The notes below the pieces were generated by a model. That model was not told the DNA's origin, made no database searches, and saw only the letters and a program-made list of their open reading frames with translations. From positions 72,701 through 136,700 of the forward strand of contig DGCD01000017.1 in the NCBI GenBank assembly GCA_002384935.1: DNA of 64,000 nucleotides. Direction: 5' to 3'. Below, piece after piece: positions 8,102-17,085 of this stretch. Position 1 is the stretch's first letter; each line of letters starts with the position of its first letter. Origin of the DNA: Pusillimonas sp. UBA3987. Its GTDB lineage: Bacteria > Pseudomonadota > Gammaproteobacteria > Burkholderiales > Burkholderiaceae_B. The position numbers and the translations under genes were made by a program.

Positions 8102-8590
8102 AGCCTATAGAAGCTGAAACCCACCTGCGTAGAGACGAAAGTGTTACGTCTCCGTGGGTCGCGAAAGACCATATTGTACTGCTTACGTGTTTCAGCTTCC
8201 GGGCCAATCGGTCGCCGGAGCGTCATGCGTCGGCGCAACAGCAGAAGAAAAATAAACTGCTTTTGTGTCAGACACTGCGCAAACCGCGTGCGACGCTTTA
8301 GTCTTTGCTTCGTTACTCGAAAGTTTTAATGCACCAGATGCGCGCAAACGGCGCATCTGCTGTTCCCAGCAAATTGTTCGTCAACCACGTTATTATTGTG
8401 AACCTGACCTTCCTGCTGCCTGAACCGTGTGCCAAGTGGCAACTCACTTCTGCCTAACGAAAAAGGTGGATGCCCCCTGACATCGGTCAGCCGGCCCTCC
8501 TTTTGTTTGCAAGATTAAACGTCTCACACCGAGTGGTCCAAGGTCGTGCGCCAGCCATGTGGCGTGCCATGACTACGGAGAAATACACTC
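8102..8590 (+). promoter_or_regulatory. Long structured 5' leader of rne mRNA
   Basis: No gene is evident in this 489-base stretch. It holds several inverted repeats. GAAGCTGAAAC (8110-8120) pairs perfectly with 8189-8199 and encloses two smaller hairpins: CCAC/GTGG (8121-8124 with 8154-8157) continued by GAGACG/CGTCTC (8132-8137 with 8147-8152), and GGTC/GACC (8157-8160 with 8167-8170). A second perfect hairpin is CAGATGCGC (8335-8343) with GCGCATCTG (8351-8359). Small hairpins lie at 8430-8441, 8477-8490 and 8549-8564. In enteric bacteria the long rne leader lets RNase E cleave its own mRNA; the same role here is inference. The ribosome site GGAG is at 8577-8580. Confidence 0.6.
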
Positions 8591-11500
8591 ATGAAACGCA
8601 TGTTGTTCAATGCAACGCACCAAGAAGAGTTGCGCGTTGCCATTGTCGACGGTCAGAAACTCATCGACCTCGACATTGAAACCGCCGGACGCGAGCAGCG
8701 AAAAGGCAATATCTACAAAGGGGTCATCACCCGCATCGAACCCGGCCTTGAGGCATGTTTTGTCAGCTACGGCGAAGAGCGCCATGGCTTTCTGCCCTTC
8801 AAGGAAATTGCCCGCGGTTACTTCAAAGACGGCGTCGACGTCAGGTCGGCCCGCATTCAGGATGCGGTCTACGAAGGCCAGGAACTGATCGTCCAGGTAG
8901 AGAAAGAAGAACGTGGCAACAAAGGCGCAGCGCTGACAACGTTTGTTTCGCTTGCCGGTCGCTACCTTGTTTTAATGCCCAACAACCCTCGCGGAGGTGG
9001 TGTATCACGCCGGGTAGAGGGCGAAGAGCGCCAGGAACTGCGCGAAGCGATGGATCAGCTCGACGTGCCGCCGGGAATGAGCATTATCGCGCGCACAGCA
9101 GGCATCGGGCGAAGCGCAGAGGAATTGCAGTGGGATTTATCCTACCTGCTCCAACTCTGGACTGCGATCGACACAGCAGCAAAAGACAATGCGGCCCCCA
9201 TTCTCATTTACCTTGAGTCCAGTCTGGTCATTCGTGCCATCCGTGACTATTTCTCACCGGAAATCGGCGAGATCCTCATCGACACCGAAGAGATCGCCGA
9301 GCAGGCAACCGCCTTCATGAGCGTGGTCATGCCCGACAACGTTCAACGGGTCAAGGTATACAAAGACGACATCCCGCTTTTCTCCCGGTTTCAAATCGAA
9401 CATCAAATTGAAACCGCGTACTCCCGCACGGTACAACTGCCATCAGGCGGCGCAGTGGTCATCGACCACACAGAGGCACTGGTTGCCGTCGACGTCAACT
9501 CAGCGCGCTCTACTCGCGGTGCCGATATCGAAGAAACGGCCATGCGAACCAACCTGGAAGCGGCCGAGGAAGTTGCCCGCCAGCTTCGTTTGCGCGACCT
9601 GGGCGGCCTGATCGTCATCGACTTCATCGATATGGAGGACAACAAGAACCAGCGTCTTGTTGAACAACGCCTTCGAGACGCCCTTCACTTTGACCGTGCA
9701 CGGGTCCAAATGGGCAAAATATCCCGTTTCGGCCTCATGGAGCTGTCGCGACAACGCCTGCGTCCTGCACTGAACGAGGGTTCTCACATTACCTGCCCCC
9801 GCTGCAATGGCACTGGCGTCATCCGCGATGCAGAATCCAGCGCGCTGCATGTACTGCGCCTGCTGCAGGAAGAGGCCATGAAGGAACACACGGCTGCCTT
9901 GCACGCACAAGTACCGGTCGACGTCGCTACATTCCTGCTGAACGAAAAACGCGCCGATATCACCAAGATCGAATCGCGCCTGAAAGTAAACCTTGTTCTG
10001 ATTCCCAACAAGAACCTGGAAACGCCTCATCATCATATTGAGCGCTTGAGGCACGATGACCCGCGCCTGGACAATGCCGTTACCAGTTTCCAACTGGTGG
10101 AAGCCCCCGATACCGACATTAGTTACCCGGGAAACAAGGAAACAGAAAGCAAGCCACGGCAGGAAGCGATTGTTAAAAGCATTACCCACGCACAGCCTGC
10201 CCCGGTGGTTGCTACAACAACGCCAACCGCAGTTACCGGCACCGTAAGCGCAGGTCAAACGGCAACGCAGCAGGCAACCAGTTTGTTCAAACGTTTCATG
10301 AACTGGCTCAGTGGTGCAAGTGCCGATACAAGCACCACCCCTTCACCAGCGCCTGTTCAGAAGGAAGAATCAAAAGAGAAGGCCGACCATCGTTCACGAC
10401 GTCGCGGCGGACGCGGGCGCCGACGCAGTGAAAGCGGTGACGGCGCATCCGAGAAAACGCAGCACACTCAAGGTGCACGTCGCACGCGACACCGCCCGGA
10501 AGAGACTGAATCAAAAGAAGCGGCAACCACGACCGCCACTAAAGAGCAGACGTCCGAAGAGGCTCAAAGCGAAGAACGTTCCAGTTCGAATCGTCGTGGA
10601 CGTCGCGGACGCGGCCGGAACAGGCGCGACCGAACCGATGTCGCGGCCGAGCAGGGCACCCCGTCGGAAAACAATACCGGCGAAACAGACCGTTCACGTG
10701 ACACGGCAACCGAACGGCCACAACCCAAAACCGCTCAGAAAGGTCACAGCGACCAAAGTGAAGAAGAAAATCAGCAAATCGCTGATGCGGGCGACGACAA
10801 CATCGATGCCGATGCGAACGATACGGGTACGGAACGCAAGCGCCGCCGGCGCCGCAGCCGTCGTGGACGTCGCAGTAACACTGAAACCAACGTGGCAACT
10901 CAAGACGTGTTGGCCTCTGAAGATGCCCAATCGCCATCAGCGCAAACAGCCGCTTCGGAACCGGAAGCAACATCCGCACCCGTTGCAGACCCAAATTCGT
11001 CCCACTTGGCAACCGTTGATTCCGAGCCAGGCGAATCGGTTAGCGCACCGCAGGCAAGCAGCCCGGAACAAGTGTCGTCAAAAGTCGACTCCCCTCAAGC
11101 CACCGAGCCTGCTCCGTCTGCTCCGTCTGCTCCGTCTGCTCCGTCTGCTCCCTCTGAAGAGCCCGCAACAGTCGATCGTCATAACGAGGTTCAGAATGCG
11201 AATGCTGTAGCCGGGAACATCACTGGAGGTCCCGTAGAGACATCCACAACCGATAATGAGATTTCTTCGGCTGAGGATGTGGCTCCCGAACCGGCAACCG
11301 AGGAAGTGACTCCTGCAGCCAAGCAGGAAACGGCTGAAACGACAACCGCCGCCGAGACGCCTGAGCCGGTAGCGGAAGATAAACCGCAAAAGACACCTGC
11401 CGTGGCAGTTGGCAAAGCCAATACGGAGCACCATTCAACGGCGACTCAAGCCACGTCTGAGTCCTCTCTTGCAGACATGGTCGCTTCGTCTGGACTGCAG

Positions 11501-11638
11501 CTCGTGGAAACACGCGCTGACGCAGTCAAGTCCAAACACAACGGCGCGGCAACCCCGGTTTCAGTGGGGCGGCCACGTAAAGCGGCTGCCGTTGTTCACG
11601 ACGAACCGCTGCAACAAGTTGAAACCGGGTCCAGGTAG
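8591..11638 (+). CDS. rne: Ribonuclease E
   Basis: RNase E is the main endonuclease for mRNA decay and rRNA/tRNA processing and scaffolds the degradosome. The 1015-residue protein has an S1 domain in the first 130 residues, catalytic aspartates Asp301 (VAVDVNSARS) and Asp344 (VIDFIDMEDNKN), and the zinc-link cysteines Cys402 and Cys405 in CPRCNGTG, all within two residues of the E. coli numbering. From about residue 500 the chain is low-complexity: arginine-rich blocks (RSRRRGGRGRRR, NRRGRRGRGRNRR, RKRRRRRSRRGRR) alternate with acidic and Ala/Pro/Ser/Thr-rich stretches, the disordered RNA- and partner-binding tail. Residues near 843 carry an APS repeat encoded by a 9-base tandem repeat. Confidence 0.98.
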   Translation: MKRMLFNATHQEELRVAIVDGQKLIDLDIETAGREQRKGNIYKGVITRIEPGLEACFVSYGEERHGFLPFKEIARGYFKDGVDVRSARIQDAVYEGQELIVQVEKEERGNKGAALTTFVSLAGRYLVLMPNNPRGGGVSRRVEGEERQELREAMDQLDVPPGMSIIARTAGIGRSAEELQWDLSYLLQLWTAIDTAAKDNAAPILIYLESSLVIRAIRDYFSPEIGEILIDTEEIAEQATAFMSVVMPDNVQRVKVYKDDIPLFSRFQIEHQIETAYSRTVQLPSGGAVVIDHTEALVAVDVNSARSTRGADIEETAMRTNLEAAEEVARQLRLRDLGGLIVIDFIDMEDNKNQRLVEQRLRDALHFDRARVQMGKISRFGLMELSRQRLRPALNEGSHITCPRCNGTGVIRDAESSALHVLRLLQEEAMKEHTAALHAQVPVDVATFLLNEKRADITKIESRLKVNLVLIPNKNLETPHHHIERLRHDDPRLDNAVTSFQLVEAPDTDISYPGNKETESKPRQEAIVKSITHAQPAPVVATTTPTAVTGTVSAGQTATQQATSLFKRFMNWLSGASADTSTTPSPAPVQKEESKEKADHRSRRRGGRGRRRSESGDGASEKTQHTQGARRTRHRPEETESKEAATTTATKEQTSEEAQSEERSSSNRRGRRGRGRNRRDRTDVAAEQGTPSENNTGETDRSRDTATERPQPKTAQKGHSDQSEEENQQIADAGDDNIDADANDTGTERKRRRRRSRRGRRSNTETNVATQDVLASEDAQSPSAQTAASEPEATSAPVADPNSSHLATVDSEPGESVSAPQASSPEQVSSKVDSPQATEPAPSAPSAPSAPSAPSEEPATVDRHNEVQNANAVAGNITGGPVETSTTDNEISSAEDVAPEPATEEVTPAAKQETAETTTAAETPEPVAEDKPQKTPAVAVGKANTEHHSTATQATSESSLADMVASSGLQLVETRADAVKSKHNGAATPVSVGRPRKAAAVVHDEPLQQVETGSR
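11111..11155 (+). repeat. 9-base tandem repeat inside rne (five units)
   Basis: The unit GCTCCGTCT occurs four times exactly (11111-11146) and a fifth time with one change (GCTCCCTCT, 11147-11155). It encodes Ala-Pro-Ser repeats in the disordered tail of RNase E. Because the unit is a multiple of three, loss or gain of copies keeps the frame and only alters tail length. Confidence 0.9.
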
Positions 11639-11661
11639 TAGTAACCGCCGGCACAACAAGT

Positions 11662-11699
11662 AAAAAGGCCGGAAAGCCCCAGGGCTTTCCGGCCTTTTT
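11662..11699. terminator. Bidirectional terminator between rne and accD
   Basis: AAAAAGGCCGGAAAGCCC (11662-11679) is followed after two bases by its exact reverse complement (11682-11699), giving an 18-base perfect stem with a GC-rich core, an A-run on one side and a T-run on the other. It lies between the convergent stops of rne (11638) and accD (11717) and can end transcription from both sides. Confidence 0.93.
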
Positions 11700-11716
11700 A
11701 TTCAGAAAGGAACCAT

Positions 11717-12598
11717 TCACTCCATGCGGGCAATGGACTCAACCGGCTGGCGGGTTAACAGTGCCAGAATATGCGCCAATTCCTTACGCATTTGACGACG
11801 ATCAACAACGCAATCAATCGCCCCCTTTTCAAGCAGGAATTCCGCACGCTGAAAACCCTCGGGCAACGTTTCCCGAACTGTTTGCTCGATTACACGTGGC
11901 CCGGCAAACCCTATTAACGCCTTGGGCTCAGCAATTACGACATCGCCCATAAAGGCAAAACTGGCGGAAACGCCGCCCATTGTCGGATCGGTAAGCACAC
12001 TGATAAACGGCAACCCCTCTTGCGAAAGACGCGTCAGCATGGCATTCGTCTTGGCCATTTGCATAAGCGAAAACAAACTTTCCTGCATGCGCGCGCCACC
12101 CGAGGCCGCCACGCAAATGAATGGACAGCGCAGACGAATGGCTTCCTGTGCGCCCCTGACGAAACGTTCGCCTACCACCGAGCCCATCGAGCCGCCCATA
12201 AACTCGAACTCAAAGCAGGACAACACCACGGGCAAAGTCAGAATTCGCCCGCTCATGACCACCATCGCCTCGGTTTCTCCGGTTTGCCGTGTGGCCTGCG
12301 TCACTCTGTCTGGATATTTCTTGGAGTCTTTGAATTTCAGCGGATCCACCGGACGGGTGTTCTCACCGATTTCCACCCGGCCATCGGGATCGAGCAGCGC
12401 ATCGATACGACGGCGCGCCCCGATTCTCATGTGATGGCTGCAGTTGGGGCATACATTCAGCGTGGCCGCCAAGTCATCCTTGTACAAAACTGATTCGCAA
12501 CCGGGGCACTTGATCCATAACCCTTCCGGAACGCGACGCGAATTGGCATCATTATTCCGGTTGATCCGCGGCGGCAGAATTTTGTCAATCCAGCTCAT
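11717..12598 (-). CDS. accD: Acetyl-CoA carboxylase, carboxyltransferase subunit beta
   Basis: AccD forms with AccA the carboxyltransferase that transfers CO2 from biotin to acetyl-CoA, making malonyl-CoA. The start MSWIDKILPPRI at 12598 matches the family; in-frame starts at 12604 and 12661 would add unneeded residues. The product has 293 residues with an N-terminal zinc ribbon (Cys31, Cys34, Cys50, Cys53) and the crotonase-fold landmarks VAASGGARMQE and LTDPTMGGVSASFA. It lies 29 bases downstream of trpA on the same strand, a pairing common in Burkholderiales. A strong terminator follows. Confidence 0.96.
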   Translation of the reverse strand: MSWIDKILPPRINRNNDANSRRVPEGLWIKCPGCESVLYKDDLAATLNVCPNCSHHMRIGARRRIDALLDPDGRVEIGENTRPVDPLKFKDSKKYPDRVTQATRQTGETEAMVVMSGRILTLPVVLSCFEFEFMGGSMGSVVGERFVRGAQEAIRLRCPFICVAASGGARMQESLFSLMQMAKTNAMLTRLSQEGLPFISVLTDPTMGGVSASFAFMGDVVIAEPKALIGFAGPRVIEQTVRETLPEGFQRAEFLLEKGAIDCVVDRRQMRKELAHILALLTRQPVESIARME

Positions 12599-12627
12599 TG
12601 TCATTTTCCTGATTGAAGTTTTATTGT

Positions 12628-13464
12628 TTAACCGAGCGCTCGACGAATACCCGCCAGCCACGCTCCTGCTGCCTTTGCTGCGGCCTGATCGGCATCGTGG
12701 CCGCCGGCCTGGGAAACGGCCTCTTCCATGGTCTCAATCAACTTGCTGCCGATAATAACGGCATCGCAAACCTGCCCCACGCGCTGGGCACTTTGTGCAT
12801 CGCGAATACCGAAACCAACTCCGATAGGAATTGAAACATGGCGCCGAATTGCCTGAACACGTTGTTCAACCTCGGACAAGTCGATATTGGCCGCCCCGGT
12901 TACTCCTTTCAATGACACATAGTACACATAGCCGCGCGCAATTTCGGCGACTTTTCGAATCCGCTCGTCAGTTGAGGTAGGGGCCAGCAAGAAAATGGGC
13001 GCGACCTCTGCATCGTTTAAATAACCGGCAAACTCAAGCATCTCTTCGGGCGGGTAATCAACAACCAGCACGCCGTCCACGCCTGTTTCCCGTGCTTTGC
13101 GGGCGAACTCAAGCTGCCCATAGCGCTCGACGGGATTGGCATAACCCATTAACACCACGGGCGTCGTTTTGTCTTTGTCGCGAAACGCCTGCACCATGTC
13201 GAAAACATGACGCATTCCAACCCCTTTTTCAATGGCCCGCTGCGTTGCGCGTTGCACAACCGGACCATCAGCCATGGGATCGGAAAACGGCACACCCAGT
13301 TCGATCACATCGGCACCAGCCTCGACAAGCGCATGCATCAGCGGAACCGTAGCCTGGGGCGAAGGGTCGCCCGCCGTGATGTAGGGAATTAATGCGGCGC
13401 GCCCCTGTGCCTTGGAAAAAGCCGCAGCCAAACGATCGACTCGGGCTTGTGTTGCTTCGCTCAT
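12628..13464 (-). CDS. trpA: Tryptophan synthase alpha chain
   Basis: TrpA cleaves indole-3-glycerol phosphate to indole and glyceraldehyde-3-phosphate and channels indole to TrpB. The 278-residue barrel contains both catalytic acids, Glu55 in VIELGVPFSDP and Asp66 in PMADGPVVQ, and the phosphate-binding pattern GFGIRDAQ near the C-terminus. Its start overlaps the trpB stop by 4 bases, so the two subunits are translationally coupled. The other trp genes are not in this window. Confidence 0.97.
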   Translation of the reverse strand: MSEATQARVDRLAAAFSKAQGRAALIPYITAGDPSPQATVPLMHALVEAGADVIELGVPFSDPMADGPVVQRATQRAIEKGVGMRHVFDMVQAFRDKDKTTPVVLMGYANPVERYGQLEFARKARETGVDGVLVVDYPPEEMLEFAGYLNDAEVAPIFLLAPTSTDERIRKVAEIARGYVYYVSLKGVTGAANIDLSEVEQRVQAIRRHVSIPIGVGFGIRDAQSAQRVGQVCDAVIIGSKLIETMEEAVSQAGGHDADQAAAKAAGAWLAGIRRALG

Positions 13465-14660
13465 AATTTGATTCCGCTCATTTCGGCCACGGTATGCATG
13501 TCCTTGTCGCCCCGGCCAGACAGATTAACCAGAATAATTTTATCCTTGGACAATTGAGGCGCCAGCTTTACGGCGTGCGCAATCGCGTGCGAAGACTCTA
13601 ACGCAGGCATGATGCCCTCTGTGCGACAACACTTGTGGAATGCTTCCAGTGCCTCGGCATCGGTAATACCCACATACTCGGCACGCAAGGAATCTTTCAA
13701 CCAGGCATGCTCAGGCCCGACTCCCGGATAATCAAGCCCTGCAGAAATCGAATGTGTTTCCTGAATCTGGCCATGCTCGTCTTGCATGATATACGTGCGG
13801 TTACCATGCAAAACACCCACCATGCCCGCGCTCAGGGAAGCCGCATGACGACCGGTATCCAATCCGTCGCCCGCCGCCTCAACCCCCACGAGCTTTACAT
13901 TGGGTTCATCAAGATAAGGGTGGAAAATGCCCATGGCATTGGACCCACCGCCTACCGAAGCCAGTACATAGTCGGGCTGGCGACCCGCATACTCGGGCAT
14001 CTGCACAAGACACTCTGTGCCGATCACCGATTGGAAATCGCGAACCATGGCCGGATAAGGATGCGGCCCGGCCACCGTCCCGATAATGTAGAAAGTATTT
14101 TCAACATGGGTAACCCAGTCGCGCATCGCTTCATTCAGTGCGTCTTTCAGCGTGCGCGAACCCGACTCCACCGGTACCACGGTGGCGCCCAGAAGCTTCA
14201 TGCGATACACGTTGGACGCCTGACGACGGACATCCTCGCTACCCATGTAAACCACACACTCAAGGCCGTAACGCGCCGCAACGGTGGCAGTGGCCACGCC
14301 ATGCTGGCCCGCACCGGTTTCCGCGATAATCCGCGGCTTGCCCATGCGCCGTGCCAGCAATATCTGACCAATACAATTATTGATTTTGTGCGCGCCCGTG
14401 TGATTCAGGTCTTCCCGCTTGAACCAGATCTGGGCCCCGCCCAGCTCTTGCGACCAACGCTTGGCGTGGTAAACCGGACTGGGCCGCCCCACGAAATGCT
14501 TGAGTTCGTAATCGAATTCACGCAAAAAATCGGGATCGTCTTTGAATTTGTCGTAGGCCTGACGCAACTCGTCTAGGGCGTGCACCAGGGTTTCGGCAAC
14601 AAACGAACCACCATAGGGCCCGAAATGCCCTTTTTCGTCTGGGAACTGATAAGGTTTCAA
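13461..14660 (-). CDS. trpB: Tryptophan synthase beta chain
   Basis: TrpB is the PLP enzyme that joins indole and serine to form tryptophan. An open frame extends to an ATG at 14732, but homology begins at the segment KPYQFPDEKGHFGPYGG; its upstream neighbour codon is TTG at 14660, preceded by GAGAG, so I use a TTG start giving 399 residues, the usual length. The PLP lysine is Lys92 in HTGAHKINN and the phosphate loop is VGGGSNAMG. It overlaps trpA by 4 bases. The 149 bases between this start and relA hold no recognised feature. Confidence 0.95.
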   Translation of the reverse strand: MKPYQFPDEKGHFGPYGGSFVAETLVHALDELRQAYDKFKDDPDFLREFDYELKHFVGRPSPVYHAKRWSQELGGAQIWFKREDLNHTGAHKINNCIGQILLARRMGKPRIIAETGAGQHGVATATVAARYGLECVVYMGSEDVRRQASNVYRMKLLGATVVPVESGSRTLKDALNEAMRDWVTHVENTFYIIGTVAGPHPYPAMVRDFQSVIGTECLVQMPEYAGRQPDYVLASVGGGSNAMGIFHPYLDEPNVKLVGVEAAGDGLDTGRHAASLSAGMVGVLHGNRTYIMQDEHGQIQETHSISAGLDYPGVGPEHAWLKDSLRAEYVGITDAEALEAFHKCCRTEGIMPALESSHAIAHAVKLAPQLSKDKIILVNLSGRGDKDMHTVAEMSGIKL

Positions 14661-14809
14661 GGAATAACTCTCTGGTTGAGCCGATCGTGCATGCCATCGG
14701 CTGTAAGGTGCCGGGTCAGGCACCCACCGCATTCAAGCACCATTACCGGCTTAATAACGACTTGGCTTCATTTTAACAGCGACCGGGCTTTCTCGCGGAA
14801 TCATGAAGG

Positions 14810-17071
14810 TTACAAGCGGGACGCACTGAAACCCGGAATTTCATTCAATGCAGCCAACGCACGTGTGACCTGCTCTGCGTTCTGCACCTCAACTGTGAAA
14901 ATCATATGTGCCAGCGAACGGCGGCTTTGTGTGTTGACCCCGATGACATTCAAGCGAAGGCGGCCGAAAACATCCGTAATATCGCGCAAGAGATTCAGGC
15001 GATCGGGTGCATGGATACTGAAAGCAACCGGATAGACACGGTCCTGAGTCTCGCCCCAGCTTACCTCAATAATGCGTTCCGGTTGCTTTAGTGCCAGCGC
15101 AGAAAAGGCCTGACAATCGGAGCGGTGAATCGACACGCCACGCCCCCTTGTCACAAACCCCCGTATATCGTCGGGCGGAACCGGGCGACAGCAACGGGCC
15201 AGTTGAGTCATCAGCGAGTCAACGCCCACCACCAGCACCCCACTCTTGCCCGACCGGGTAACGTTATCAGCCGCGCCTTGCAACTGAAGCTGCCCCGGCG
15301 AAACCGGCTCGGCCCCGCTCAAGCTCTGCTCACGCTCATGACGAAAATGCTGGTCGATATGACGCAGGCTGAACTCATCTTTCGCCACCGCGACATACAA
15401 ATCGTCAGCGCGGGCAAAACCCAGTTGACCGGCCAGTTGTTCAAGATTGACAGCTGTTTTGCCAAGCCTTTGCAACTCGCGCTCAACCAGCGTATGCCCC
15501 TGTGCAATACGCTCCTGCAGCTCAATGGCGTTGAACCACGACCGGACCTTGGCACGGGAGCGGTTGCTCGCCAGATAACCCAATTGCGGATTCAGCCAAT
15601 CACGAGAAGGCCCCCCCGACTTTGCGGCGATAATTTCAACCGTTTGTCCGGTTTGCAATTGCGTAAGCAGCGGCACCATATGACCATCCACTTTCGCGCC
15701 CCGGCAGCGATGCCCCAGGTCGGTATGCAAGGCATAGGCAAAATCAACCGGCGTGGCGCATGCGGGCAGCTCAATAACGCGTGCCTGCGGCGTCATGACA
15801 TAAATCCGGTCGTCTGGACCCGGCTTTGCCGTGCCCTGGCCGGCCTTGGCGGACGGCACGGGCTCTTGTTCTGTCTGGCCATCGGCTTTGCCCCATGAAA
15901 GAAGCTGACGCATCCAGGCCACTTTGCGATCATAATCCGAGGCCGCCACCTGGGTTCCCCCCTTGGGCCCGGCCTCCTTGTAACGCCAATGCGCCGCCAT
16001 GCCGTATTCCGCGAACTGATGCATCTCATGGGTCCGAATCTGCACTTCAAAAGGCTTTCCATCGGCGTCCGCAACAACCGTATGCAATGATCGGTAGCCG
16101 TTGGGTTTGGGGCGCGAAATATAATCGTCGAATTCCTCGCTGATCGGACTCCACATGGAATGCACCAGCGCAAGCGCTGCATAGCAATCACGCTCGTTAC
16201 TCACAATGACGCGCAACGCACGCAAATCGTAGAGTTGCCCGAACGACAGATGCTTATTGCGCATCTTGTTCCAGATGCTGTAAATGTGTTTGGGACGACC
16301 CGAAACATCAGCCTGTATTCCCTCGCTTTGCAATGCCTCGCGGAGTTCGCTGACAACACGATCGATAAACTGCTCGCGTTCAACCCGTTTTTCCTCAAGC
16401 TCGCGGGCAATCATTTTGTAGGTATCCGGCTGCAAAAAGCGAAACACCAGATCTTCAATTTCCCACTTTAATTGCCAAATACCCAGTCGATTCGCCAGTG
16501 GTGCATACAACTCCATGGTTTCCTGGGCCAGGTTCGGAGGGCACGCCGTTTTGGAACTGGCGTGCCAGCGCAAGGTTTGCAGCCGCGAAGCCAACCGCAA
16601 CAGGACAATCCGCAAATCAGCCGCCATGGCCAGCAACATTTTGCGCTGCAGCTCCCTTTGATCGACGCCGGTTCGGGGATCATCGGTATTCAGCCTCGCC
16701 ATCCGGCTCATGCCAAGCAACTTGCGGGCACCCTGAACCAGGGCCGCTATTTCGCTGCCAAATTTCTTAACCAGCGGATCCTTGCGTCCGGTAAGAAAAC
16801 TGCCTTGTGTCGAGATTGGCGCCAATATGGCACTGGCACGTGTGGCCGCATCCGCTTTCATTTCCGCCAGAATGCACGCCACCGCTGCCGCGTGAGTGTC
16901 GAGCGGTTCACCCGTACTGGCGCGCTGCCCATCCAGCGCAGGTTGGGCAAAAAGTACAGCCTGAATCAAAAGCGCGCGCCCGGACGCATCAAGGCCTTCG
17001 GCGGCCCGTGCCAGCCACGTCTCATCGAATGGCACTTGCAGCCCAGTTATCTCACTAGACTCGGACGTCAC
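14810..17071 (-). CDS. relA: GTP pyrophosphokinase RelA, (p)ppGpp synthetase
   Basis: RelA makes (p)ppGpp on stalled ribosomes during amino acid starvation. The 753-residue protein has an N-terminal pseudo-hydrolase region where the HD metal-binding pair is not seen (around HAAAVACILAEMKAD), a synthetase domain with GRPKHIYSIWNKM and the EFDD motif before YISRPKPNGYRSLHT, a TGS domain (TPQARVIELP) and a C-terminal ACT domain. The EFDD motif and missing HD residues indicate the synthesis-only RelA type and not SpoT. It stands alone, 14 bases downstream of pncB. Confidence 0.95.
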   Translation of the reverse strand: MTSESSEITGLQVPFDETWLARAAEGLDASGRALLIQAVLFAQPALDGQRASTGEPLDTHAAAVACILAEMKADAATRASAILAPISTQGSFLTGRKDPLVKKFGSEIAALVQGARKLLGMSRMARLNTDDPRTGVDQRELQRKMLLAMAADLRIVLLRLASRLQTLRWHASSKTACPPNLAQETMELYAPLANRLGIWQLKWEIEDLVFRFLQPDTYKMIARELEEKRVEREQFIDRVVSELREALQSEGIQADVSGRPKHIYSIWNKMRNKHLSFGQLYDLRALRVIVSNERDCYAALALVHSMWSPISEEFDDYISRPKPNGYRSLHTVVADADGKPFEVQIRTHEMHQFAEYGMAAHWRYKEAGPKGGTQVAASDYDRKVAWMRQLLSWGKADGQTEQEPVPSAKAGQGTAKPGPDDRIYVMTPQARVIELPACATPVDFAYALHTDLGHRCRGAKVDGHMVPLLTQLQTGQTVEIIAAKSGGPSRDWLNPQLGYLASNRSRAKVRSWFNAIELQERIAQGHTLVERELQRLGKTAVNLEQLAGQLGFARADDLYVAVAKDEFSLRHIDQHFRHEREQSLSGAEPVSPGQLQLQGAADNVTRSGKSGVLVVGVDSLMTQLARCCRPVPPDDIRGFVTRGRGVSIHRSDCQAFSALALKQPERIIEVSWGETQDRVYPVAFSIHAPDRLNLLRDITDVFGRLRLNVIGVNTQSRRSLAHMIFTVEVQNAEQVTRALAALNEIPGFSASRL

Positions 17072-17085
17072 ACTTCACCTCATGC

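Noticed and set aside
8477..8520. CTGAC-ATCG-GTCAG hairpin followed by a T-rich stretch in the rne leader, as an attenuator
   Set aside because: Five base pairs and a C-rich spacer before the Ts; not convincing as an intrinsic terminator.
9500..10258. 252-codon open frame antisense to rne
   Set aside because: No recognised motif; rne is certain on the other strand.
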